Positions 1 through 4,851 of a stretch of DNA of 5,177 nucleotides are shown one piece after another; the first letter of the stretch is position 1, and the number at the start of each line of letters is the position of its first letter. Source of the stretch: Bacteroidales bacterium (GTDB taxonomy: Bacteria; Bacteroidota; Bacteroidia; Bacteroidales; GCA-2711565). Both the position numbers and the translations under genes were made by a program. Under the pieces are notes generated by a model. That model saw only the letters and a program-made list of their open reading frames with translations, searched no databases and was not told where the DNA came from. The stretch lies in the NCBI GenBank assembly GCA_029938505.1, contig JAOZUV010000178.1, positions 1 through 5,177 of the forward strand, read 5' to 3'.

Positions 1-34
1 ATAGATAGATTACAAAAAAATACAAATCTAGCGC

Positions 35-76
35 AGGCTTCTCCTTAAATTCAGTTTAGGGGAAGCTTGTTTTTTT
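35..76 (+). terminator. Factor-independent terminator of an upstream plus-strand transcript
   Basis: The arm at 35-49 pairs with 55-68 through GGCTTC/GAAGC and CTCC/GGGG segments, with two G-U wobbles and one bulged T at 46. The loop is about 5 nt, and a T-rich run (TTGTTTTTTT) follows. This is the classic intrinsic terminator shape reading on the plus strand. The gene or RNA it ends lies outside the window. A 15-codon open stretch at 1-48 runs into the hairpin, but it is too short to call as the tail of a gene. Confidence 0.75.
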
Positions 77-189
77 AAATATAATTGCGAGTATTTTAAT
101 TAAAAATTTTAGGACTATTTATATTTTCAAATACTTCCGCAGAATTTTTATTAATCTTTATTAATTTCGCGAAACATATAAAGAATTAT

Positions 190-219
190 TTTGTTGTAAT
201 AAAATTATTTTTACCTTTG
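190..219 (+). promoter_or_regulatory. Bacteroidota-type promoter of rpsT
   Basis: A -33 TTTG at 190-193 is followed after 18 bp by TACCTTTG at 212-219, an exact match to the -7 consensus TAnnTTTG used by the primary sigma factor of Bacteroidota. The spacer is one base shorter than the usual 19-21. Transcription would start near 225 and give an AT-rich leader of about 40 nt before rpsT. Confidence 0.75.
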
Positions 220-267
220 CAGCCCGAAATTGAGAGTTTAAGATAAAAAGTAAAAATAAAAAAACGT

Positions 268-519
268 ATGGCTAATCATAAATCAGCGATAAAGAGAATC
301 AGATCAAACGATGTTAAAAGAGTACGTAACCGTTACCACGCTAAAACAATGCGTAATGCAATGCGTAGATTCAGAGCTCTAACAAGTAAAGATGAAGCAG
401 TTGTTGAACTTCCAAAAATGGTTTCAATGATTGATAGACTTGTTAAAAAATCAGTAATCCACAAAAACAAAGCGGGCAATCTGAAATCAAAATTGACCAA
501 ATTAGCAAACTCTTTATAA
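268..519 (+). CDS. rpsT: 30S ribosomal protein bS20
   Basis: This is ribosomal protein bS20 of 83 residues, the normal family length. It binds 16S rRNA early in assembly of the small subunit body. The N-terminus MANHKSAIKRIRSNDVKRVR is the family signature: lysine/arginine-rich, starting the long first helix of a three-helix bundle. The basic C-terminal part contains HKNKAGNLKSKLTKLA, matching the family's typical HKNKAARxKSRL-like end. The start is fixed by the conserved MANHKSA beginning. There is no Shine-Dalgarno sequence; the upstream bases are almost all A, as is usual for highly expressed Bacteroidota genes. The gene stands alone between its own promoter and terminator, so it is probably monocistronic. 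Confidence 0.97.
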   Translation: MANHKSAIKRIRSNDVKRVRNRYHAKTMRNAMRRFRALTSKDEAVVELPKMVSMIDRLVKKSVIHKNKAGNLKSKLTKLANSL

Positions 520-539
520 GCTAAAAGAAATTATATATT

Positions 540-571
540 AAAGACCTCTTCTGAGAAGAGGTCTTTTTTTT
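540..571 (+). terminator. Intrinsic terminator of rpsT
   Basis: Positions 541-551 (AAGACCTCTTC) pair perfectly with 555-565 across a 3-nt TGA loop, with one further A-T pair outside. A run of eight T follows at 564-571. It lies 20 bp after the rpsT stop, and the strong stem should separate rpsT from radC. Confidence 0.93.
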
Positions 572-586
572 GTGCTTACAATTTAC

Positions 587-594
587 TACCTTAG
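587..594 (+). promoter_or_regulatory. Possible -7 element for radC (weak)
   Basis: TACCTTAG differs by one base from the TAnnTTTG consensus and lies 25 bp before the radC start, a plausible distance. No TTTG or TTG sits at the expected 19-21 bp upstream; the nearest TTTG (569-572) is only 14 bp away, inside the terminator T-run. It is offered as a candidate because radC follows a strong terminator and must be transcribed from somewhere nearby. Confidence 0.35.
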
Positions 595-619
595 CTTTTA
601 GTAACCAATATTTTACATC

Positions 620-1318
620 ATGGATTCCCACCAAAAAAAGCAGTCCATAAAATTCTGGGCTGAAGATGATCGTCCCCGCGAAAAATTATTACTAAAAGGC
701 AAAAACGCCTTAAGTGATGCCGAACTCATGGCAATCCTATTGCGTTCTGGTGACCGAAAAAAAACAGCTGTAGATTTATCAAAAGATATTCTCAATTCCG
801 CTTCAAACAATCTTATCGAACTATCAAAATTCAGGGTTGACGATTTTTTGAAATTTAAAGGCATAGGTGAGGCTAAAGCTTTATCCATTATCGCTGCCCT
901 TGAATTGGGAAGACGGCGAAGAGGAGCGGAAGTTTTACAGAAAGAAAAAATCACGAGTTCCAAAGATGTATTCGATCTTTTTCAAAGCATCATGGAAGAT
1001 TATAAATACGAAAGTTTTTGGATATTACTCTTAAATCGAGCCAATAAGATCATTAAGAAAATTCAAGTTAGCGATGGTGGCATTTCGGGAACAATGGCTG
1101 ATCCTAAGCGCATTTTTAAATATAGCCTTGAAAATAATGCAAGCGGAATAATCCTTTGTCACAATCACCCTTCTGGAAATATCAAGCCCAGCGAAGCAGA
1201 TATAAAACTCACTAAGAAGATAAAAAATGGAGGTGATTTATTAGACATTAATGTTTTGGATCACATCATCATAGGTGAAGAAAATTATTTTAGCTTTGCA
1301 GACGAAAACATACTGTAA
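620..1318 (+). CDS. radC: RadC family JAMM-domain protein (UPF0758)
   Basis: This is a full-length RadC/UPF0758 protein of 232 residues. The N-terminal part carries the family's opening, KFWAEDDRPREKLLLKG (residues 11-27). A helix-hairpin-helix follows at about 78-100 (FKGIGEAKALSIIAALELG), typical of DNA-binding proteins. The C-terminal half is a JAMM/MPN+ metalloprotease-like domain: the HNHPSGNIKPSEAD segment at 181-194 supplies the zinc ligands H181, H183 and D194 with S191, and E131 is the likely catalytic glutamate. All metal-binding positions are intact. The cellular role of RadC is unsettled: the old link to recombination repair rests on an E. coli allele later assigned to recG, so the name should not be read as function. 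The gene is single, between the rpsT terminator and the rpsF promoter. No Shine-Dalgarno is visible. Confidence 0.93.
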   Translation: MDSHQKKQSIKFWAEDDRPREKLLLKGKNALSDAELMAILLRSGDRKKTAVDLSKDILNSASNNLIELSKFRVDDFLKFKGIGEAKALSIIAALELGRRRRGAEVLQKEKITSSKDVFDLFQSIMEDYKYESFWILLLNRANKIIKKIQVSDGGISGTMADPKRIFKYSLENNASGIILCHNHPSGNIKPSEADIKLTKKIKNGGDLLDINVLDHIIIGEENYFSFADENIL

Positions 1319-1367
1319 GTCAATTCAATACTATTATTGCATGATTCTCAATTTTTACGCCTTAATA

Positions 1368-1399
1368 TTGGGATAATCGAATAAATATTTCTATTTTTG
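1368..1399 (+). promoter_or_regulatory. Promoter of the rpsF-rpsR-rplI operon
   Basis: A TTG at 1368-1370 is separated by 21 bp from TATTTTTG at 1392-1399, an exact match to the Bacteroidota -7 consensus TAnnTTTG. The predicted transcription start is near 1405, leaving a 5' leader of about 70 nt before rpsF. Confidence 0.75.
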
Positions 1400-1414
1400 C
1401 ACACCATTTTGGGA

Positions 1415-1434
1415 AACAGTAATTAAATGCTGTT
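1415..1434 (+). promoter_or_regulatory. Hairpin in the rpsF leader RNA
   Basis: AACAGTA (1415-1421) pairs with TGCTGTT (1428-1434), giving seven base pairs including one G-U and a six-base loop. It begins about 10 nt after the predicted transcription start. An 8-bp direct repeat GTAATTAA (1419-1426 and 1444-1451) overlaps and follows it. Leaders of S6-S18 operons in other bacteria bind the S6:S18 pair and repress translation, but the CCG-bearing element I associate with that motif is not evident here. A regulatory role is therefore inference. Confidence 0.35.
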
Positions 1435-1476
1435 AACTATAACGTAATTAAGTAATAACAAACAAATTTTTAAACA

Positions 1477-1833
1477 ATGATGAATCAATACGAAACCGTT
1501 TTCATTATGACTCCCGTTTTGTCTGATGAACAGATGAAGGAAGCGGTAAAAAAGTATCAGGACTTTTTGAAAGATAAAGGCGCTGAAATCGTACACGAAG
1601 AGAAATGGGGCTTACGCAAATTAGCGTATCCTATCCAAAAAAAATCAAGTGGATTTTACCATTTGATTGAATTTAAAGACAGTGGTGAAGTTATTCGTGA
1701 CTTTGAAGTTGCTTTTAAACGTGACGAAAGAATCCTTCGTTTCCTTACAGTGAAATTAGATAAACATGCTGTTACCTACAACGAGAAAAAACGTAGAATA
1801 GCAAAAGAAAAAAAAGCTGAGGAAGCTAAATAA
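1477..1833 (+). CDS. rpsF: 30S ribosomal protein bS6
   Basis: This is ribosomal protein bS6 of 118 residues. It forms a heterodimer with bS18 on the platform of the 30S subunit. The ferredoxin-like fold is recognisable from the first strand [13 protein letters not shown], the central [20 protein letters not shown] (about 45-64), and the strand [12 protein letters not shown]. The C-terminal tail is highly charged (lysine, arginine and glutamate), as is usual. Two ATG codons stand in tandem at 1477 and 1480; either could be used, and the protein differs by one methionine. There is no Shine-Dalgarno, only an A-rich upstream tract. It is the first gene of the rpsF-rpsR-rplI operon, with 26 bp to rpsR. 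In Bacteroidota, bS6 with bS18 and bS21 forms the pocket that holds the 3' tail of 16S rRNA and hides the anti-Shine-Dalgarno. Confidence 0.97.
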   Translation: MMNQYETVFIMTPVLSDEQMKEAVKKYQDFLKDKGAEIVHEEKWGLRKLAYPIQKKSSGFYHLIEFKDSGEVIRDFEVAFKRDERILRFLTVKLDKHAVTYNEKKRRIAKEKKAEEAK

Positions 1834-1859
1834 TTTTAAACCTTTAAAACTTTCAGAAA

Positions 1860-2129
1860 ATGGCTCAAGCTAATTCAGATATTAAATATTTAACGCCAAT
1901 AGCGGTAGATACTAAAAAGAAAAAATACTGCCGATTCAAAAAAAGCGGTATCAAATATATTGACTATAAAGATGCTAACTTCCTTTTGAAGTTTGTAAAC
2001 GAACAAGGTAAAATTTTACCTCGTAGAATCACTGGTACTTCAACCAAATTCCAGAAAAAAGTGTCGCAAGCTGTGAAAAGAGCTCGTCACTTAGCATTAA
2101 TGCCATACGTTGCAGATTTACTAAAATAA
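1860..2129 (+). CDS. rpsR: 30S ribosomal protein bS18
   Basis: This is ribosomal protein bS18 of 89 residues, the partner of bS6 on the 30S platform. The conserved core is plain: [18 protein letters not shown] (about 21-38), then [20 protein letters not shown] (about 53-72) and the [11 protein letters not shown] tail that contacts rRNA. The [13 protein letters not shown] start is the only sensible one and follows an A-rich stretch with no Shine-Dalgarno. The gene sits 26 bp after rpsF. Its TAA stop overlaps the ribosome-binding site of rplI, so translation of the two genes may be linked. Confidence 0.97.
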   Translation: MAQANSDIKYLTPIAVDTKKKKYCRFKKSGIKYIDYKDANFLLKFVNEQGKILPRRITGTSTKFQKKVSQAVKRARHLALMPYVADLLK

Positions 2130-2135
2130 GGAGGG
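2128..2135 (+). promoter_or_regulatory. Canonical Shine-Dalgarno sequence of rplI
   Basis: AAGGAGG (2128-2134, followed by G at 2135) begins inside the rpsR TAA stop and ends 8 nt before the rplI ATG, the ideal distance. Seven or eight contiguous bases can pair with the 16S rRNA 3' end. No other gene in the window has anything comparable, which makes this site unusual for an organism of this kind. Confidence 0.85.
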
Positions 2136-2142
2136 ACAAGTA

Positions 2143-2592
2143 ATGGAAATTATTTTAAAAAAAGATATAGTAGGTTTAGGATTTACCAACGACTTGGTTA
2201 ACGTTAAGAACGGATATGCTAGAAATTACCTCATCCCAAAAGGAATGGCAATTGCTGCATTAGAATCAAGCAAAAAAATTCGCGAAGAAGATTTGAAACA
2301 AAAATCTTTTAAAGAAGAAAAAAATCGTAAAGATGCTGAAGAGTTTGCAAAAGCTTTAGAAGGTCTTACTGTTAAAATTGGCGCAAAAGCGGGTACATCA
2401 GGCAAAATTTTTGGTTCAGTAAATGCATTACAAATTGCTGACGCCATTAAAGAACAACACAAATTAGATGTTGACCGTAAAAAAATCGCTCTTAAAGGTG
2501 AATCTGTGAAAGAAGTTGGAACATATAAAGCTCAAATTCTTCTTCACAAAGAAGTTACTGTTGAAATCGAATTTGAAGTTATTGCTGAATAA
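2143..2592 (+). CDS. rplI: 50S ribosomal protein bL9
   Basis: This is ribosomal protein bL9 of 149 residues, the standard length. It binds 23S rRNA near the base of the L1 stalk and extends outward between ribosomes, helping maintain reading-frame fidelity. The N-terminal rRNA-binding domain shows the signature MEIILKKDIVGLGFTNDLV and then VKNGYARNYLIPKGMA (about 21-36). A long charged connecting helix follows at about 40-75, rich in K and E. The C-terminal domain contains the conserved GKIFGSVNALQIADAI (about 87-102). It is the last gene of the operon, 13 bp after rpsR, preceded by a strong Shine-Dalgarno and followed about 45 bp later by a terminator. Confidence 0.97.
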   Translation: MEIILKKDIVGLGFTNDLVNVKNGYARNYLIPKGMAIAALESSKKIREEDLKQKSFKEEKNRKDAEEFAKALEGLTVKIGAKAGTSGKIFGSVNALQIADAIKEQHKLDVDRKKIALKGESVKEVGTYKAQILLHKEVTVEIEFEVIAE

Positions 2593-2599
2593 TTCTGCT

Positions 2600-2619
2600 T
2601 ACTGAGCGGAGTCAAAGTA
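2600..2619. repeat. Short palindrome-flanked intergenic repeat unit (TGAGCGGAGTC core)
   Basis: The 20-bp stretch runs from TACT to AGTA, which are reverse complements, around the core GAGCGGAGTCAA. From memory, the close variant CTGAGCGGAGTCGAAG with short inverted flanks is abundant between genes in many Bacteroidota and some other phyla. Only one copy is present here, so repeat status rests on that recollection. It lies between the rplI stop and its terminator. Confidence 0.45.
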
Positions 2620-2638
2620 AAAATATTTGATTATCTTT

Positions 2639-2666
2639 AAATCCCGGTTTAGGCCGGGATTTTTTA
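2639..2666 (+). terminator. Intrinsic terminator of the rpsF-rpsR-rplI operon
   Basis: AAATCCCGG (2639-2647) pairs perfectly with CCGGGATTT (2654-2662) around a six-base loop, followed by a T-run. It ends only 15 bp before the next gene's ATG, so the downstream methyltransferase either relies on readthrough or has a promoter that is not obvious. Confidence 0.93.
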
Positions 2667-2680
2667 TTTTCAACAATATA

Positions 2681-3436
2681 ATGATCAGTAAAAATCAAAT
2701 TAAGCATGTCAATTCACTAAAGCAATCTAAATTCCGAAAAGAATTTAATGAGTTTGTGGCAGAAGGCGAAAAGATAGTAGAAGAACTTTTAAAAAGTGAT
2801 TTGAAAATTAGCTCGTTATTTGGATTGGAAGATTGGTTGCTAAATTTCAAATCCGAATTAGAAACAAATACAATTGATTATTACAAAGTATCTCCAAAAG
2901 AACTAGGCCGAATTAGCTCACTAAAAACACCTAATAAAGTATTGGCTGTGGTAAATATTCCAGAAGTTTCGCTTCCGCAGAAAGATGATTTTAATAATTT
3001 GATTTTAGTTTTGGATAAAATACAAGATCCCGGAAATTTAGGAAGCATTATCCGTACCGCAGATTGGTTTGGAATTAAACATATTGTGTGCTCAGAAGAC
3101 TGTGTAGACACTTACAATCCAAAAGTAATCCAATCGACCATGGGCTCATTTTTACGTATAAAAACGCATTACATTAATCTTGAAACTTTCTTTAAATACT
3201 CTGTTCCAAAAGAACTAAATATTTATGGCGCTTTACTGGATGGAGAGAACATTTACCATCACAAATTTCCTGGCAAAGGTATTTTAATCATTGGCAACGA
3301 ATCCAAAGGAATTTCCGATAAAATTGCCCAATTTGTAACTCATCGAATTTCCATACCTTCTCATCCAAACAACTCTGTTGAATCTTTAAACGCTTCGATT
3401 GCTGCTGCAATTCTAATAAGTGAATTTCGGAGATAA
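2681..3436 (+). CDS. SpoU/TrmH-family RNA 2'-O-ribose methyltransferase
   Basis: This 251-residue protein belongs to the SPOUT superfamily, which methylates the 2'-hydroxyl of a ribose in rRNA or tRNA using S-adenosylmethionine. The N-terminal 90 residues resemble the substrate-binding domain of RlmB-like enzymes (KFRKEFNEFVAEGEKIVEEL at 17-36). The catalytic trefoil-knot domain has all three SpoU motifs. Motif 1 is LDKIQDPGNLGSIIRTADWF (111-130, with N119 and R125). Motif 2 is IIGNESKGIS (203-212). Motif 3 is ISIPSHPNNSVESLNASIA (223-241). The RNA target cannot be decided from sequence. A longer reading frame opens at a TTG at 2627, but its extra 18 codons are made of the preceding terminator hairpin, so the ATG at 2681 is taken. 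No Shine-Dalgarno and no clear promoter of its own are visible. Confidence 0.92.
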   Translation: MISKNQIKHVNSLKQSKFRKEFNEFVAEGEKIVEELLKSDLKISSLFGLEDWLLNFKSELETNTIDYYKVSPKELGRISSLKTPNKVLAVVNIPEVSLPQKDDFNNLILVLDKIQDPGNLGSIIRTADWFGIKHIVCSEDCVDTYNPKVIQSTMGSFLRIKTHYINLETFFKYSVPKELNIYGALLDGENIYHHKFPGKGILIIGNESKGISDKIAQFVTHRISIPSHPNNSVESLNASIAAAILISEFRR

Positions 3437-3452
3437 AAATAAAAAAATCTTT

Positions 3453-3483
3453 ACTGTTAATTAAAAGATTGTCCGTATTTTTG
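3453..3483 (+). promoter_or_regulatory. Promoter of the small cysteine-rich membrane protein
   Basis: TATTTTTG at 3476-3483 matches the Bacteroidota -7 consensus TAnnTTTG exactly and ends 16 bp before the start codon. The expected -33 position, 19 bp upstream, holds ACTG (3453-3456), a poor match to TTTG. The short distance implies a leader of only about 10 nt. Confidence 0.6.
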
Positions 3484-3499
3484 CAGAAAATTTTAGAAG

Positions 3500-3685
3500 A
3501 TGTTACAAATAATGTTGATTACCGTTGCATTGTTGGCACTTGCCTTTGCCGGTATTGGAATAAAAATGTTTTTAAAAAAAGATGGTAAATTCACCAAACA
3601 ATGCAGTACTATTGATCCTGAAACTGGCAAGCGTTTAGGATGTACCTGTGGGGCTGAAGAAAGTACTTGCCATAATGATAAATAA
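3500..3685 (+). CDS. Small membrane-anchored cysteine-rich protein, candidate NqrM-like maturation factor
   Basis: This is a 61-residue protein. Residues 1-24 form one hydrophobic helix (MLQIMLITVALLALAFAGIG), followed by basic residues (K22, K26, K27, K30), which predicts the C-terminus on the cytoplasmic side. The soluble tail has four cysteines, C35, C48, C50 and C57, in the pattern C-x12-C-x-C-x6-C, with H58 next to the last. There is no lipobox and no clear signal-peptidase site. The layout matches NqrM (formerly DUF539), a small single-helix protein with a cysteine cluster needed to mature Na+-NQR, probably for its iron centre. The neighbouring apbE and nqrF fit that role. The similarity is of architecture, not confirmed homology. 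Related short proteins annotated only as membrane or secreted protein are, as I recall, common in Bacteroidota. A start at 3512 (M5) is also possible. Confidence 0.75.
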   Translation: MLQIMLITVALLALAFAGIGIKMFLKKDGKFTKQCSTIDPETGKRLGCTCGAEESTCHNDK

Positions 3686-3686
3686 G

Positions 3687-3730
3687 ACATTAGATTCTAA
3701 ATTTTAGACGCTAGATAAATTTTCTAATGT
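3687..3730. terminator. AT-rich inverted repeat between convergent genes, possible bidirectional terminator
   Basis: ACATTAGA (3687-3694) and TCTAATGT (3723-3730) are exact inverted repeats. A second nested one, TCTAAA-T-TTTAGA, occupies 3696-3708. The segment starts two bases after the small gene's stop and ends 27 bp before the apbE stop on the other strand, with a T-run at 3736-3740 on the plus strand. The low GC content makes the outer stem weak, so termination is only plausible. The TTAGA/TCTAA motif recurs six times if one-base variants are allowed. Confidence 0.45.
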
Positions 3731-3757
3731 TTAGATTTTTCCATACTTTTCACTGAA

Positions 3758-4762
3758 TTACTTACTGATAAGCTTCACTAATCCATCCGTGCTAAAGCTT
3801 TGCATTTCCCCATTCTCATCCGCATAAATAAAATAAGCCTCTAAATCATCCCTCTGATTAACAAATTCAATGGCTTTATCCAAGCCCATCACCATAAAAG
3901 CAGTGGCATAAGCATCGGCCTCAGCACAAGTTTCAGCCAAAACAGTTACACTTAATAAACTATGAGTTACTGGAAATCCTGTTTTAGGATCAATCATATG
4001 AGAAAAACGTTTGCCGTTTTCTTCATAATATTTACGATAACTACCAGAAGTTACAAAGGCCATGTCAGTTAATTCAACCGTTACCTGAGCTTCAATTTCT
4101 CCATCCGATTCTTCGGTTGGTTTTTGAATTCCAACTACCCATTTTTTTTGTTCAGGTTTTAATCCTTTAGTCAAAACTTCTCCACCTACATCTATGATAA
4201 AATTATCAATCCCCTTTGAACTTAAGAATACTCCTAACAAATCAACCGAATAACCTTGAGCAATAGCATTAAAATTAATTCCCATTCGCTCATCATCCTT
4301 AATCAGATATTGATTTTCTAAGCGGACTTTATCATGTCCTGTGAAAGCTTTAATACTATCCACCTTTTCTTTGGTAAGTTTCATTTTTTTTCGAAATCCA
4401 AAACCCCAAGCTTCGATAAGAGGTTCCAAAGTGCAGTCAAACGCACCATTTGTTTCATCGGCCACTTTTTGAGCTAGATTATAATTATCGATAAAATAAG
4501 TGTCCAGTTTTACTTCTTCGTTACGATTGACTTTTGAAATAATAGAATTGGGCATCCAAAGTGATAAGGATTGATCAAATGCTTTTAAAATTGAATCTAC
4601 TTCCACTTGTAAATTTCGTCCTTCGACATCATAGTATTTTACCATATAATAGGTGCCCTGAGCAGTGCCCTGAAACGAAACTTCTTGAAGATTTTCATTA
4701 GGATTTTGGCAGGAGATTATTAAAAATAGAATTGAAGAAAATAGAAGAATTTGCTTTTTCAT
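3758..4762 (-). CDS. apbE: FAD:protein FMN transferase, lipoprotein
   Basis: This 334-residue ApbE enzyme takes FMN from FAD and attaches it covalently to a threonine of target flavoproteins, chiefly NqrB and NqrC of Na+-NQR. The N-terminus MKKQILLFSSILFLIISC is a lipoprotein signal with lipobox IISC and lipidated C18, placing the mature protein on the periplasmic side of a membrane. Family motifs appear in order: GTAQGTYYMVKY (32-43), SLSLWMPNSIISKVN (65-79), INFNAIAQGYSVD (162-174), VTSGSYRKYYE (237-247), SHMIDPKTGFPV (254-265) and AEADAYATAFMVMG (280-293), the last holding metal-binding D283 and T287. The frame extends 16 codons further to 4810, but that part spans the promoter and the nqrF terminator, so the ATG at 4762 is chosen. 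No Shine-Dalgarno is present. It follows nqrF on the same strand and converges on the small cysteine-rich gene. Confidence 0.95.
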   Translation of the reverse strand: MKKQILLFSSILFLIISCQNPNENLQEVSFQGTAQGTYYMVKYYDVEGRNLQVEVDSILKAFDQSLSLWMPNSIISKVNRNEEVKLDTYFIDNYNLAQKVADETNGAFDCTLEPLIEAWGFGFRKKMKLTKEKVDSIKAFTGHDKVRLENQYLIKDDERMGINFNAIAQGYSVDLLGVFLSSKGIDNFIIDVGGEVLTKGLKPEQKKWVVGIQKPTEESDGEIEAQVTVELTDMAFVTSGSYRKYYEENGKRFSHMIDPKTGFPVTHSLLSVTVLAETCAEADAYATAFMVMGLDKAIEFVNQRDDLEAYFIYADENGEMQSFSTDGLVKLISK

Positions 4763-4780
4763 TAGTGTAATTTTATGGGT

Positions 4781-4811
4781 CAAAAGTAAATAATAAAAAA
4801 GACGCTCCAAA
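4781..4811 (-). promoter_or_regulatory. Promoter of apbE, -33 box inside the nqrF terminator
   Basis: Read on the minus strand, TTTG (4811-4808) and TACTTTTG (4788-4781) are separated by exactly 19 bp. Both elements match the Bacteroidota consensus fully, making this the best promoter in the window. The start of transcription would be near 4775, giving a leader of about a dozen bases. The -33 box falls in the loop and 3' arm of the upstream terminator hairpin. Confidence 0.82.
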
Positions 4812-4828
4812 TAATTGAAGCGTCTTTT
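4791..4828 (-). terminator. Intrinsic terminator downstream of nqrF
   Basis: On the minus strand AAAAGACGCT (4828-4819) pairs perfectly with AGCGTCTTTT (4806-4797). The stem extends inward by four more pairs (one G-U) to a TTAT tetraloop, and a T-rich run follows. It begins 24 bp after the nqrF stop and should end the nqr operon before apbE, although the AT-rich flanks could also stop transcription in the other direction. Confidence 0.9.
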
Positions 4829-4851
4829 ATTAAATATATTTTATTAGAAAT

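Noticed and set aside
1..48. Fifteen-codon open stretch at the left edge, possibly the tail of an upstream gene
   Set aside because: It is too short to identify, and its stop lies inside the terminator hairpin arm, unusual for a coding end. A small RNA 3' end is equally possible, but nothing identifies it.
569..594. Complete promoter for radC using TTTG at 569-572
   Set aside because: The spacer to TACCTTAG is only 14 bp, well under the usual 19-21, and the TTTG is part of the terminator T-run.
613..963. Open frame of 116 codons on the minus strand
   Set aside because: It lies wholly antisense to radC, whose protein has all family motifs; the antisense product has no recognisable features and no promoter.
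2226..2462. Open frame of 78 codons on the minus strand
   Set aside because: It is a shadow of rplI, a certain ribosomal protein gene on the plus strand.
2627..2680. Upstream TTG start extending the methyltransferase by 18 residues
   Set aside because: The extension is encoded by the terminator hairpin of the rplI operon and does not resemble the family's N-terminus.
2881..3111. Open frame of 76 codons on the minus strand
   Set aside because: It is antisense to the SpoU methyltransferase, which has intact catalytic motifs.
3493..3690. Open frame of 65 codons on the minus strand overlapping the small cysteine-rich gene
   Set aside because: The plus-strand frame has a matched -7 box, a membrane helix and a sensible cysteine pattern; the antisense frame has none of these.
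4763..4810. Longer apbE start adding 16 residues
   Set aside because: It would place residues before a clean lipoprotein signal peptide and translate through the predicted promoter and the nqrF terminator.
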